From Sebaldella termitidis ATCC 33386 (GTDB lineage Bacteria; Fusobacteriota; Fusobacteriia; Fusobacteriales; Leptotrichiaceae), in contig NC_013517.1 in NCBI RefSeq assembly GCF_000024405.1, forward strand, positions 2,046,001 to 2,110,000: a stretch of DNA of 64,000 bases, written 5' to 3'. The notes below the pieces were generated by a model, which worked only from the letters and a program-made list of their open reading frames with translations, was not told the DNA's origin and made no database searches. Position numbers and translations under genes: made by a program. Shown here one piece after another: positions 1 to 7,973 of the stretch. Position 1 is the first letter of the stretch. Each line of letters starts with the position of its first letter.

Positions 1-303
1 TATGTGGGAAAATTCAGGGAAAGAAGCGCCTACAGTGAAAGTCTGGAAACAAGCATATATCTGGATATTAACGAAAAGGGCAGAGGAATCGGCAGAAAGC
101 TTTATAAAAGACTGATTGAGCTGTCACAGGAAGCAGGAGTTCACGTATTAATAGGAGTAGTATCATACCCGAATCTGGCAAGCCAGAGATTACACGAAAG
201 TGTCGGTTTTGAAAAAGCCGGAGTTATTAAGGAAGCAGGAAAAAAATTTGGTAAATATATAGATGTAGAATTTTGGTCTTATATATTAGGTAAGGATAAG
301 TAA
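1..303 (+). CDS. GNAT N-acetyltransferase, 5' end outside window
   Basis: This is the C-terminal part of a GNAT-fold acetyltransferase that moves an acetyl group from acetyl-CoA to an amine. The reading frame is open to the left edge, so the start lies outside the window. What remains begins inside the fold and contains the acetyl-CoA pyrophosphate loop (NEKGRGIGRKLY). It then has the N..SQRLHES.GF segment typical of the phosphinothricin/methionine-sulfoximine acetyltransferase (Pat/YncA) branch. The end of the protein is present. The MATE exporter starts 2 bases downstream, so the two are probably cotranscribed. That pairing would suit detoxification of a small amine, but this is inference and the substrate is unknown. 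Confidence 0.85.
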   Translation, partial: YVGKFRERSAYSESLETSIYLDINEKGRGIGRKLYKRLIELSQEAGVHVLIGVVSYPNLASQRLHESVGFEKAGVIKEAGKKFGKYIDVEFWSYILGKDK

Positions 304-305
304 AA

Positions 306-1676
306 ATGAGAAGGAAAGCAAATAAAACAAATATATTGGAGGGTTCTATATCAAAGGGGCTTTTTAAGCTTGCACTTCCGGTTGTACTTACATCTTTGAT
401 ATCCATAGGATACAGTCTTACAGACACATGGTTCATAGGGAAATACCTTGGAGATAAATATGTTTCTGCAGTAGCAGCAGGTGCATTTTTTATAAATTTC
501 GGAATGTGTTTTTGCAATATACCGAAAATAGGAGCTCAGGTGCTTGTAGCACAGTCAATAGGAGCACGGAAAATAACAACTGCTAGAAAATATGTGAGAA
601 CGGCACTTTATCTTTGTGTGGCTTTTGGTCTTATGTATTGTGCATTTGTTATGGTATTTCATAATTATCTTATTAAAGTCATAAAAGTACAGGATCCTGT
701 AATTGTTAGCGCAGCAAATCAGTTTCTGATGATTTCCGCAGTAGGATTTGTATTTTTATATCTCGTAATTACTGTATCATCAATAATAAATGCCGAGGGC
801 GATACTCTGGGGCCTTTTATTTTTAATTCTGTCGGTCTTCTACTGAACGTACTTCTGGATTTTATTTTTATAAAATACTTTAAGATGGGTGTAATAGGAG
901 CGGCAACTGCAACAGTTACAGCACAGATAATAGCATGTATAGGAATACTCTGTTATCTTTTCAGAAAAACGTCAAGATTTCGAAAGCTTCGTATATGGAG
1001 GCTTGATCCTGCACATTATTACAGAAGAATTGTAAAGCTGGGTATTCCGAACGGAGTTAATCAGGCCTTATTTTCGGTATTTGCAATTATACTTGCTGGG
1101 ATGATAGCAAGTATAAACGAGACTGCACTGGGGGTACAGCGTGTGGGAATTCAGTTTGAAGCATTTTCATGGAACATCTCCATAGGTCTGGCAAGTGCAA
1201 TATCAGCTTTTGTTGGACAAAATTACGGTGCAAGAAACCTTGAAAGACTGAAAGCCGGTTATTTCATAGGATTAAAGTGGATAGTATCAATTGGATTCGT
1301 GATCTCGGCTGTATTTATATTCGGAGGAAAATATCTTTATGGATTTTTCTTTGAAAATCCCGAAACAATAGCAATGGGGCAGGATTATCTGCGTATTCTG
1401 GGATTTTCACAAATGTTTATGTGTGCGGAAATCACAACAACTGGTGCATTTAATGGAGTAGGAAGAACATTGCAGCCTACTGTAAACAGTGTGGCAGTAA
1501 CAAGCTTGAGAATACCACTTGCTTATATTCTGACACTGCTTATGGGACTTACGGGAATATGGTGGAGCATAAGCGGAACTAGTATATTAAAAGGTATTAT
1601 TTCTGTCGCATGGTTTTTATGGACTTTGAGAAAGATAAAAAATTCCGGGGAAATGTTAAAAGAGCTGGCAGCTTAA
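306..1676 (+). CDS. MATE family multidrug/Na+ antiporter
   Basis: This 456-residue integral membrane protein belongs to the MATE family (MatE domain twice). These proteins export cationic drugs or toxic metabolites using a Na+ or H+ gradient. The sequence shows about twelve hydrophobic segments in two similar halves. The first half begins near residue 15 with FKLALPVVLTSLIS and the second near residue 245 with a matching KLGIPNGVNQALFS stretch, as expected for the internal duplication. Length is normal for the family. The start is 2 bases after the upstream acetyltransferase stop, which suggests translational coupling. Substrate cannot be read from the sequence. Confidence 0.92.
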   Translation: MRRKANKTNILEGSISKGLFKLALPVVLTSLISIGYSLTDTWFIGKYLGDKYVSAVAAGAFFINFGMCFCNIPKIGAQVLVAQSIGARKITTARKYVRTALYLCVAFGLMYCAFVMVFHNYLIKVIKVQDPVIVSAANQFLMISAVGFVFLYLVITVSSIINAEGDTLGPFIFNSVGLLLNVLLDFIFIKYFKMGVIGAATATVTAQIIACIGILCYLFRKTSRFRKLRIWRLDPAHYYRRIVKLGIPNGVNQALFSVFAIILAGMIASINETALGVQRVGIQFEAFSWNISIGLASAISAFVGQNYGARNLERLKAGYFIGLKWIVSIGFVISAVFIFGGKYLYGFFFENPETIAMGQDYLRILGFSQMFMCAEITTTGAFNGVGRTLQPTVNSVAVTSLRIPLAYILTLLMGLTGIWWSISGTSILKGIISVAWFLWTLRKIKNSGEMLKELAA

Positions 1677-1766
1677 GAAAGCTGCTACAGCAGGCAGAGT
1701 ATATAACTCAATGAATAATTTTAATTATAAAAATTTATCTTATCATAAAAGCAGAGGAGTGATAAC

Positions 1767-2327
1767 ATGTCAATGATAAGAAAAGCTGAAAAAAAAGATG
1801 TGAACGGTGTCATACCATTGCTTATAACAGCAATGGACGAAATGAAAACAGTTTTTACAGGGCATACTGATGAAAAGAAAATTTTATCCAAATTAGGAGA
1901 ATACTTTCTACTTGATGAAGGAAGATATACATATAAAAATTTTTCTGTATGTGAAATTGATGGTAAAATAGTAGGGATAATAGTAGCATATCACTCGGAC
2001 GAAGGAGAAGAGCTGGATGAAGTGATGCTTGCCGGGCTGCAGGAAAACGGGATTACAAGAGACTATTTTGAAAAAGAATTTTATGAAAATGAATATTATA
2101 TAGACTCTGTAGCTGTAGACAGTGATTATCAGGGACGGGGAATAGCAAAACAGCTGATAAGGTTCGCAGAAGATGAGGGAAGAAAAATGGGATATGAAAA
2201 ATCGAGTCTTATAGTTCATATGGATAAGGAAAAAGCTTATTCTATATACAAAAAAATCGGTTACGAAGAAGATTCGAAAATAACAGTGTATGGAGAAAAA
2301 TACAAACATATGGTAAAGAAACTATAA
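1767..2327 (+). CDS. GNAT family N-acetyltransferase
   Basis: A complete 186-residue GNAT acetyltransferase. The N-terminal MIRKAEKKDVNGVIPLL is a classic GNAT opening strand and helix. The acetyl-CoA loop is clear near residue 120 (VDSDYQGRGIAKQLI), followed by the C-terminal IYKKIGYEE strand typical of single-domain bacterial members. The ATG is preceded by a GAGGAG ribosome binding site. It stands about 90 bases after the MATE gene and 21 bases before a small membrane-protein gene, so it may lead a two-gene unit. The acetylated substrate is unknown. Confidence 0.88.
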   Translation: MSMIRKAEKKDVNGVIPLLITAMDEMKTVFTGHTDEKKILSKLGEYFLLDEGRYTYKNFSVCEIDGKIVGIIVAYHSDEGEELDEVMLAGLQENGITRDYFEKEFYENEYYIDSVAVDSDYQGRGIAKQLIRFAEDEGRKMGYEKSSLIVHMDKEKAYSIYKKIGYEEDSKITVYGEKYKHMVKKL

Positions 2328-2348
2328 AATAACATATGGGAGGCTGTT

Positions 2349-2750
2349 TTGAATAAAAAAGAAAAGATATGGCTGGGATTTCTGGCTTTTGCCCCATTTG
2401 CGGCAGCAGTTATAATAAATGGAATGATAGCCAAAAACCTAACTTCTATTATGGCTATGATTTTTGAGGATGCATTTTTTTCAGATATTCTTGCATTAAT
2501 ATTGAAAGATTACAGTTTTATTTTCATATTATGGGGAATAAGCTGTATTTTGTCCCTTACACAAAAAGTAGTCTATATAATACTTGCATTAAAAAATAAA
2601 AATATAAAACGCACAATAAAATTTCTTTATATAGTTTGTATGGTATTTTTTGAGATAGCAGTGATGATCTATTTTTATCTGGAAATCCTTCACGGGAAAA
2701 AAGAGAAAAAAGAAGAGGATGAGGAAGAAAATACTGTATGGATAGATTAA
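2349..2750 (+). CDS. Small membrane protein of unknown function
   Basis: I do not recognise this 133-residue protein. It has three or four hydrophobic segments (around residues 8-27, 52-72, 73-82 and 92-116). The tail is strongly charged, first with lysines and then acidic residues, and probably lies in the cytoplasm. The TTG start is chosen because a GGGAGG ribosome binding site sits at the right distance and no ATG occurs early in the frame. It lies 21 bases after a GNAT gene and is closed by a strong hairpin terminator. No family assignment is offered. Confidence 0.7.
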   Translation: MNKKEKIWLGFLAFAPFAAAVIINGMIAKNLTSIMAMIFEDAFFSDILALILKDYSFIFILWGISCILSLTQKVVYIILALKNKNIKRTIKFLYIVCMVFFEIAVMIYFYLEILHGKKEKKEEDEEENTVWID

Positions 2751-2770
2751 TTAACAATACAGCGTAAAAT

Positions 2771-2808
2771 AAAAAGATACTTCTGTTATTTTTACAGGGT
2801 ATCTTTTT
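2771..2808. terminator. Bidirectional intrinsic terminator
   Basis: A hairpin with arms AAAAAGATAC and GTATCTTTTT, plus an inner CTGT/ACAG pairing, is flanked by A and T runs. It can therefore end transcription of the upstream plus-strand membrane-protein gene and of the converging minus-strand gene. Confidence 0.85.
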
Positions 2809-2824
2809 TGTTATATAGAATTAT

Positions 2825-3163
2825 TATATGGGGAGATTGTGCTGTTTCAAAAATGAGAGTTTATCCCAATAGCCGCGCTGAAACACTATTTTATCATTAA
2901 TAATATGAAAAAAAACCGCAGCCTCTTAGTTTCCATTCAAGAATGACCCATTCACCGTCTTCAAATATATTTTCGATAATACAGATCATTTCAGCCTGAG
3001 AGAATTCATTCTCAAACATCTGTTTTATAGCTGTCCGTCCGATAACCGGATCGTTGGCAACCTGATGATTAACTGCATTATCATCATACAGAGCGGAAAT
3101 TGTCTCAGGATCACTGTTATTAAAAGCATTAATCCATTGAAGAAGAATTTCTTTTGGTTTCAT
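2825..3163 (-). pseudogene. Frameshifted NTF2/SnoaL-like protein
   Basis: This is a small NTF2-like (SnoaL fold, cone-shaped alpha+beta barrel) protein gene broken by a one-base insertion. The start is the ATG at 3161-3163 with a GGAGG site 9 bases before it, giving MKPKEILLQWINAFNN. The open frame ends at 2897 after the residues LRGCGFFSYY. If one T is removed from the run of eight (plus-strand A run near 2909-2916), the frame continues through HIINDKIVFQRGYWDKLSF to a stop at 2825. That is the normal conserved C-terminus of the family and gives a normal length of about 112 residues. The lesion may be a real mutation, phase variation in a homopolymer, or a sequencing error. The family's substrate is unknown. 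Confidence 0.8.
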
Positions 3164-3207
3164 AATTAAAATACCTCCGTTAATAAAGAAATTATGGCTG
3201 ATATGAG

Positions 3208-3254
3208 AAAAAACTGTCCGAAAATTATATTGCAAAAGCTTTCGGACAGTTTTT
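3208..3254 (-). terminator. Intrinsic terminator of the DUF4870 gene
   Basis: A 14-bp perfect stem (AAACTGTCCGAAA paired with TTTCGGACAGTTT) is followed on the minus strand by a run of T. It lies 30 bases past the stop of the minus-strand membrane-protein gene. Confidence 0.85.
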
Positions 3255-3283
3255 ATATTATTGAAATTTGCTCATTATATACA

Positions 3284-3652
3284 CTATGCAAATAAAAAAT
3301 CACAAATTTTTTCCATAAAAGGCAGATCGAAAGTCTGGCCTTTATATGCCTTAACACATGCAATTATCTGATAAACAGACAAGGCAATCAGCCCCAGAAG
3401 AAAAATTATCTGTCCGATAAAAAAAATAATGTTACAAACAAGTAAAACTAAAAAAATCATATTTAATGCCAGAGTTCTTTCAGCATAAAATCTGACAAAT
3501 TCATTTTCTTTTTCCAGAATAAGTGAAGCCAGTGAAACAATAAAGCTCATTCCCAGAAAAAAAGATATGCATATAAAAAAAGCTGCAATACTGGCTCTCA
3601 AACCGCCGATAGAAGCTTCTTCCCTCGGATTTCCCTTGTATTCAAACGACAT
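3284..3652 (-). CDS. DUF4870 (Tic20-like) membrane protein
   Basis: A 122-residue membrane protein resembling DUF4870/Tic20-like small proteins. It carries the typical ENEFVRFYAERTLALN segment between the first and second membrane helices. A cytosolic tail with AYKGQTFDLPFMEKIC follows, matching the family's G..F.iP pattern. Three to four hydrophobic helices are visible. The start at MSFEYKG is preferred over an upstream in-frame ATG because GGAGGTTTAATT stands directly before it. The biochemical role of the family is not established. It is a single-gene unit with its own terminator, divergent from the carbonic-anhydrase-like gene. Confidence 0.8.
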   Translation of the reverse strand: MSFEYKGNPREEASIGGLRASIAAFFICISFFLGMSFIVSLASLILEKENEFVRFYAERTLALNMIFLVLLVCNIIFFIGQIIFLLGLIALSVYQIIACVKAYKGQTFDLPFMEKICDFLFA

Positions 3653-3712
3653 AATTAAACCTCCTGAAAATATATATGAAATTTTACCATAAACCGGACA
3701 CAATATCAATAA

Positions 3713-3741
3713 TTGAAATTATTCGGCAAAAAGAGTATAAT
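3713..3741 (+). promoter_or_regulatory. Sigma-70-type promoter for the carbonic-anhydrase-like gene
   Basis: TTGAAA and TATAAT are separated by 17 bases, placing the transcript start near 3748. That leaves a leader of about 145 bases, which contains a 12-bp inverted repeat. Confidence 0.7.
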
Positions 3742-3774
3742 GTAACATAAGAATTTTTTAGAACACTAATTTAT

Positions 3775-3878
3775 TGTAATATTTCACTTGCAATCATCCG
3801 AATGATACTGTTTATTTTACTGTATGACGTGTTTAACAGACAGAATAACGGCTTGTTTTGATTTGATGAAATATTACA
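3775..3878 (+). repeat. 12-bp inverted repeat in the leader, ending beside the ribosome binding site
   Basis: TGTAATATTTCA (3775-3786) and TGAAATATTACA (3867-3878) are perfect inverted copies 80 bases apart. The second ends just before the AGGAGGA ribosome binding site of the next gene. It could form a leader hairpin or be a pair of protein sites; I do not recognise a known riboswitch between the arms. Confidence 0.5.
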
Positions 3879-3893
3879 TGAGGAGGACAGAAT

Positions 3894-4265
3894 ATGTATT
3901 GTACATTAATATGCTGCATGGACGGAAGGTTTAATATGGCAGTAAATGAGTATATAAGGGTGAAATACGGGTATGTTTATGTAGATACCATAACAGATGC
4001 CGGACCGGTATCAAAAATAATAAATGAAAGCTATCTGAAAGATATAGAGGATAAAATTGTATTGATCTCTGTAAGAAAGCATAAATCAGATCATCTTTTT
4101 ATAGCAGGTCATCATGACTGTGCAGGGTGCCCTGTAGATGACGATACACAAAAAGGCTATATAGAAGAAGCGGTGGATATTCTTAAAAAGGATCTGAAAG
4201 ATATAAAGGTAACAGGAATATTTATAGACGGGGATTTTAATATAAAAGTCGTAAAAGAGGTGTAA
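3894..4265 (+). CDS. Beta-carbonic-anhydrase-like zinc protein
   Basis: A 123-residue protein with a reduced beta-carbonic anhydrase pattern. It has an N-terminal CMDGR (Cys8, Asp10, Arg12) that matches the zinc-binding Cys and Asp/Arg pair. A HHDCAGC motif (His73, Cys76) matches the H..C zinc pair. True beta-class enzymes are usually 190 residues or more with CxDSR, so this is a short divergent branch. Whether it hydrates CO2 is uncertain. The start follows an AGGAGGA site. Only 2 bases separate it from the PPK2 gene, so the two are probably translated together. Confidence 0.7.
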   Translation: MYCTLICCMDGRFNMAVNEYIRVKYGYVYVDTITDAGPVSKIINESYLKDIEDKIVLISVRKHKSDHLFIAGHHDCAGCPVDDDTQKGYIEEAVDILKKDLKDIKVTGIFIDGDFNIKVVKEV

Positions 4266-4267
4266 AT

Positions 4268-5128
4268 ATGGTTGGAAAGTACAGAGTGGACGGTAAGAAA
4301 AGCATTAAGTTAAAAGATTTTCCCACAGCAGATAAGGGAATATTCAAGAACAAAGAAGAAGGATTGCTGAAATTAGGAGAGAATATTGAAATAATAAGTG
4401 AACTTCAGAATAAACTATATGCTGAGGACACATATTCACTTCTGATAATTTTCCAGGCAATGGATGCAGCAGGTAAAGACGGAACAATAAAACATGTTTT
4501 CAGCGGGATAAATCCGCAGGGTTTTCAGATATTTAATTTTAAGCAGCCTTCAAGGGAAGAATTGGATCACACATATATGTGGCGTACATCTAAGTCTATG
4601 CCTGAAAGGGGAAGAATAGGAGTATTTAATAGATCATACTATGAGGATGTACTTGTGGTAAGGGTGCATAATCTTTTGTCAACACAGCATCTTCCTAAGG
4701 AAAAGCAATATAAGGATATCTGGAAAAGAAGATTTCATAATATAAGAGAGCAGGAAAGATATCTGTTTGAAAACGGGGTAATACCAATAAAGTTTTTTCT
4801 GAATGTTTCCAAAGAAGTACAGAAAGAAAGATTTCTTGAAAGAATTGAAGATCCAAGCAAGAATTGGAAGTTTTCTTCGGCTGATATCGAGGAGAGAAAA
4901 TACTGGGATGATTATCAGGATGCTTATGAGGATGCAATAAACCATACAAGTACTTCCTATGCGCCATGGTATGTTATTCCTGCGGATAAAAAGTGGTTTG
5001 CCAAATTTGCGGTATCGGAAATAATAAAGGAAACTCTTGAAAGCCTGAACCTGAAATATCCGGAATTAAATAAAACACAAAAAAGCGAACTAAAAAATTA
5101 TAAAGAAATATTATTAAAAGAGAAATAA
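4268..5128 (+). CDS. Polyphosphate:nucleotide phosphotransferase, PPK2 family
   Basis: A 286-residue one-domain PPK2 enzyme, which uses polyphosphate to phosphorylate nucleoside mono- or diphosphates (or the reverse). Visible are the Walker A-like MDAAGKDGTIKH near residue 65, the lid region with HTYMWRTSKSMPERG, and the Walker B-like FNRSYYEDVLVVRVH near residue 123. Length fits single-domain PPK2. Which subclass (AMP, ADP or both) cannot be settled by eye. It follows the carbonic-anhydrase-like gene by 2 bases and precedes the radical SAM gene by 15, suggesting an operon that runs through holA. Confidence 0.9.
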   Translation: MVGKYRVDGKKSIKLKDFPTADKGIFKNKEEGLLKLGENIEIISELQNKLYAEDTYSLLIIFQAMDAAGKDGTIKHVFSGINPQGFQIFNFKQPSREELDHTYMWRTSKSMPERGRIGVFNRSYYEDVLVVRVHNLLSTQHLPKEKQYKDIWKRRFHNIREQERYLFENGVIPIKFFLNVSKEVQKERFLERIEDPSKNWKFSSADIEERKYWDDYQDAYEDAINHTSTSYAPWYVIPADKKWFAKFAVSEIIKETLESLNLKYPELNKTQKSELKNYKEILLKEK

Positions 5129-5143
5129 CTATAAAGGAATAAA

Positions 5144-6151
5144 ATGGAAAGCAGATTTTTTATAACTGAGGATATAAAAGAGCATAAGAAAGGGAGAGAT
5201 ATCCTGAATATTTTGAAAAACTACAGTATTGTCAGCTCGGAAGCAGAATTTTTAAAAATTCTGAAAGAGAAAAAATCAGGTTTTGAAAAAGAAAAAGGAT
5301 ATTTTTTATTTACGGTAAAAAAGGGCAGATTTTTGAAATCATATCATTTGGATGAAAATTTTCAGAAAATAAAGGAAGAATATTATCTTTCATATGAGAA
5401 CAACTGTCCTTTTAACTGTGTTTACTGTTATCTGAGAGATTATTACAGCCACGGTGCATGTATATTTTATGTGAATACAGAGGATATGTTTCATGAACTC
5501 GACAAACATACTGGTAAGAATGAGATGATAAGCTGCGGGATTGTCAATGATTCTCTTGTTTTTGACAATATTACAAATATTTCGCATGATCTTATTAATT
5601 ATTTTAAAAACAGGAAAGATCTTATTCTGGAGTTCAGAACCAAGAGTAAGAACATAAAAGGGCTTTTGAATGAGGCAGTTTATAAAAATATATTTGTTTC
5701 ATTTACTTTTAGTCCGGAAGAGGTTATAAGAGAATATGAATTTATGACTGCTTCGCTGGAAGAAAGAATAACGGCAGCCAAAAAACTTCAGGAGCATGGA
5801 TATGACATAGGAATAAGAATAGATCCTGTGATAAATATAAAAAACAGAAAAAATGCCTATACAGATCTTATAAAGAAGCTGATGACCAGTCTGGAAACGA
5901 AAAAAATAAGAGATATAGGTCTGGGCAGTCTGAGGTATACAAAAGGACTAAAAAATAAGGTTCTTCTGGAGAGAAAAACTGACTTGTTTTATAATGAGCT
6001 GATAACAGGAATAGATGGAAAAGAAAGATATTTTAAAGGAATAAGAATACAGATGTATGACGAGATAATCAAGGAAATAAGGAAATACGGGGATTTTGAT
6101 ATTTATCTCGGAATGGAAGAGGAATATATCTGGAAAAAAGTTTTGAAATAG
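5144..6151 (+). CDS. Spore-photoproduct-lyase-like radical SAM protein
   Basis: A 335-residue radical SAM protein with Cys88-x3-Cys92-x2-Cys95 (NCPFNCVYCYL) as the 4Fe-4S ligands. The CYL after the third cysteine, the LEFRTKSKNIKGLL strand and the SLEERITAAKKLQEHGYD.G.RIDP segment match spore photoproduct lyase (SplB), which repairs 5-thyminyl-dihydrothymine in spore DNA. Length and cysteine positions are also close to SplB. I do not see a clear equivalent of the SplB hydrogen-donor cysteine. Fusobacteria are not known to form spores, so the substrate is open: other DNA damage or an unrelated radical reaction. It sits between PPK2 and holA with short gaps. Confidence 0.7.
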   Translation: MESRFFITEDIKEHKKGRDILNILKNYSIVSSEAEFLKILKEKKSGFEKEKGYFLFTVKKGRFLKSYHLDENFQKIKEEYYLSYENNCPFNCVYCYLRDYYSHGACIFYVNTEDMFHELDKHTGKNEMISCGIVNDSLVFDNITNISHDLINYFKNRKDLILEFRTKSKNIKGLLNEAVYKNIFVSFTFSPEEVIREYEFMTASLEERITAAKKLQEHGYDIGIRIDPVINIKNRKNAYTDLIKKLMTSLETKKIRDIGLGSLRYTKGLKNKVLLERKTDLFYNELITGIDGKERYFKGIRIQMYDEIIKEIRKYGDFDIYLGMEEEYIWKKVLK

Positions 6152-6159
6152 GAGAATAA

Positions 6160-7125
6160 ATGTTTTATTTTATTTGCGGTACTGAAAGCAGAGAACTAAA
6201 GTATCTGGAAATACTGGATGATATAAAAAAGAAAAATCCGGGAATACAGGAATTTGCCTTTGATGTGGCACTTAAAGAAGATGATAAGTTTTTTGAAAAA
6301 CTAAATTTTAATTCCATATTCGGCGGTAAGGAAATACTTGTATTAAAAAGAGCAGAGAAGCTGGGCAATATAGAGGAAGTTCTCACTCTTGTTTCCAATG
6401 TGGAAATGGACTCAAAATATGTAATAATAGATTTTCACACAGAAGGAAGCAAAAAAAATGATAAATTATTTACTCTTCTTGATGAAATAGGCAAAAAAAC
6501 TGAAACTAAAGTTATCAAGACAGAGGAAGATGAGAAAAATCTCAGTAATTACGTAAAAGAAAATCTAAAAACAGATACAAAGGAAACCCAGAGACTGCTC
6601 AGCCTGATCGGGGAAAATCCTTTTAAGGTGAAAAACGAGGTAGAGAAAATAAAAAGCTTTCTTGGTGATGAACCATATGATTTTGAAAAAATAAAGAGTA
6701 TGATTTCTGTGCAGAAAGAATATTTCATATATGAATGTGTTGAAAAAACAATAAAAGGCGAGATTTTTGAAGTAATGGAATATCTGAAAAAAACAAAGGA
6801 ATATATGGGCTTTTTATACAGTATGTACGGAGAAGTCGAAACACTTCTGAAGCTTTTGGAGCTGGAAGATGAAGGATTCAGACTCAGAGGGGATTATAAC
6901 TCGTTCAAATCGGAATATGAAAAAATAAAAAAATATTTTTATGTTAATAAAAGACCGGCACACCCGTATGCTGTATTTAATAAATATAAGAATCTGAAAA
7001 AATTCAGCAGGAAAAAGCTTAGAAGACTTAGTTATAAATGCTGGGAAATAGAAAAAGACATAAAGACGGGAAGACTTCCTATGGATATAGGTGTAGAAGC
7101 ACTTGTGATGGAAGTAAACAGATAA
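6160..7125 (+). CDS. holA: DNA polymerase III delta subunit
   Basis: A 321-residue clamp-loader delta subunit. It opens the beta sliding clamp and helps load it on primed DNA. The N-terminal MFYFICGTES.ELKYLEIL, the NSIFGGKEILVLKRAEKL segment and the helical collar domain at the C-terminus follow the HolA pattern, and length is typical. It is next to rpsT on the opposite strand, a neighbourhood found in many bacteria. It starts 8 bases after the radical SAM gene and ends at a clear terminator. Confidence 0.9.
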   Translation: MFYFICGTESRELKYLEILDDIKKKNPGIQEFAFDVALKEDDKFFEKLNFNSIFGGKEILVLKRAEKLGNIEEVLTLVSNVEMDSKYVIIDFHTEGSKKNDKLFTLLDEIGKKTETKVIKTEEDEKNLSNYVKENLKTDTKETQRLLSLIGENPFKVKNEVEKIKSFLGDEPYDFEKIKSMISVQKEYFIYECVEKTIKGEIFEVMEYLKKTKEYMGFLYSMYGEVETLLKLLELEDEGFRLRGDYNSFKSEYEKIKKYFYVNKRPAHPYAVFNKYKNLKKFSRKKLRRLSYKCWEIEKDIKTGRLPMDIGVEALVMEVNR

Positions 7126-7135
7126 AAAAATAGTA

Positions 7136-7163
7136 AAAAAATGAGCCGCAAGACTCATTTTTT
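7136..7163 (+). terminator. Intrinsic terminator after holA
   Basis: AAAAAATGAG and CTCATTTTTT form a stem around an 8-base loop, followed by T residues, 10 bases past the holA stop. Confidence 0.8.
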
Positions 7164-7220
7164 TGTTCTATTCTATTCAAAGCAGCTGCCTGAATTCAGA
7201 AATATAATTATGGATACTAT

Positions 7221-7262
7221 GAAAAAAGAGACTGTATCAAAAATCATTTTGATACAAGTCTC
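7221..7262 (-). terminator. Intrinsic terminator of the Imm51-like gene
   Basis: Arms GAGACT/AGTCTC and GTATCAAAA/TTTTGATAC form a stem of about 15 bp with one bulged base. The A run at 7222-7227 gives a T run on the minus strand. It lies 5 bases past the minus-strand stop. Confidence 0.85.
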
Positions 7263-7266
7263 ATTG

Positions 7267-7608
7267 TTAATCAAGTTTCGCACGTGAAAACAGCTCAGAA
7301 ATTAATTCAGTATTTTCACAGGCTTCTTTAAATGAAAGAGCGAATTTTTTTAATGCTTCGGAATCTGATGAATAAGCACAAAACATATCTGCCTCAGGAT
7401 CAAATTTCACAGTATCTATCAAATCCGGCATCTTTTCCTCAAGAAATACAAGGGCAAGCGATCCCCAATCATATCCATTTCCGATAAATCCTTCATCGGC
7501 ACGGGAATCAAATATTTCAGCCTTATAATTCAAATTACTTAAACATAAGGATGTACTTTTTTCATGCTCTACCCAGAAAAACGGTTTTATAGTTTCTTCA
7601 AAATTCAT
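7267..7608 (-). CDS. Imm51-like immunity protein
   Basis: A 113-residue soluble protein that I match, from memory, to the Imm51 family of polymorphic-toxin immunity proteins. The motifs are GNGYDWGSLALVFLEE, KFDPEADMFCAYS and ALKKFALSFKEAC. Members usually neutralise a toxin delivered by another cell or by the same operon. No toxin gene is adjacent here, so it may be an orphan or housekeeping-adapted copy. The start has an AGGAGG-type site (TAGGAGGTAATATG). It is a single-gene unit between holA and rpsT with its own terminator. Confidence 0.7.
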   Translation of the reverse strand: MNFEETIKPFFWVEHEKSTSLCLSNLNYKAEIFDSRADEGFIGNGYDWGSLALVFLEEKMPDLIDTVKFDPEADMFCAYSSDSEALKKFALSFKEACENTELISELFSRAKLD

Positions 7609-7674
7609 ATTACCTCCTAAAATTTTTATTTTTTGATATTATAACATATTAAGGCAGTAATAAAAAATGCAAAC

Positions 7675-7699
7675 AAAAAAGACACCCAGTGTCTTTTTT
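7675..7699 (-). terminator. Intrinsic terminator of rpsT
   Basis: GACAC/GTGTC with flanking A and T runs (AAAAAAGACACCC...GTGTCTTTTTT) gives a hairpin with U tail on the minus strand, directly after the rpsT stop. Confidence 0.8.
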
Positions 7700-7706
7700 A
7701 TATTGA

Positions 7707-7973
7707 TTAGCTAGCCAATGAATTAACTTTTGCAGCGAGTCTTGATTTTTTTCTAGATACAGTGTTCTTCTTAAGGATACCTTTAGTAACAGCTTTATCT
7801 AGCTCTTTATATGCAACACTCAATGCTGTTTTAGCTTCGTCGACATTATTAGCATCAACAGCAACAAGAACTTTTTTAACAAATGTTTTTACTCTGCTTT
7901 TTATAGCTTGGTTTCTTATTCTATTTCTCTCACCTATGTATACTCTTTTTTTAGATGATTTTGAATGAGCCAT
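7707..7973 (-). CDS. rpsT: 30S ribosomal protein S20
   Basis: An 88-residue, very basic protein beginning MAHSKSSKKRVYIGERNR, with a C-terminal TVSRKKSRLAAKVN. These are characteristic of S20, which binds 16S rRNA at the bottom of the small subunit. Length is normal and the start has a GGAGG site. It lies opposite holA, a common arrangement, and is monocistronic with a terminator. Confidence 0.96.
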   Translation of the reverse strand: MAHSKSSKKRVYIGERNRIRNQAIKSRVKTFVKKVLVAVDANNVDEAKTALSVAYKELDKAVTKGILKKNTVSRKKSRLAAKVNSLAS

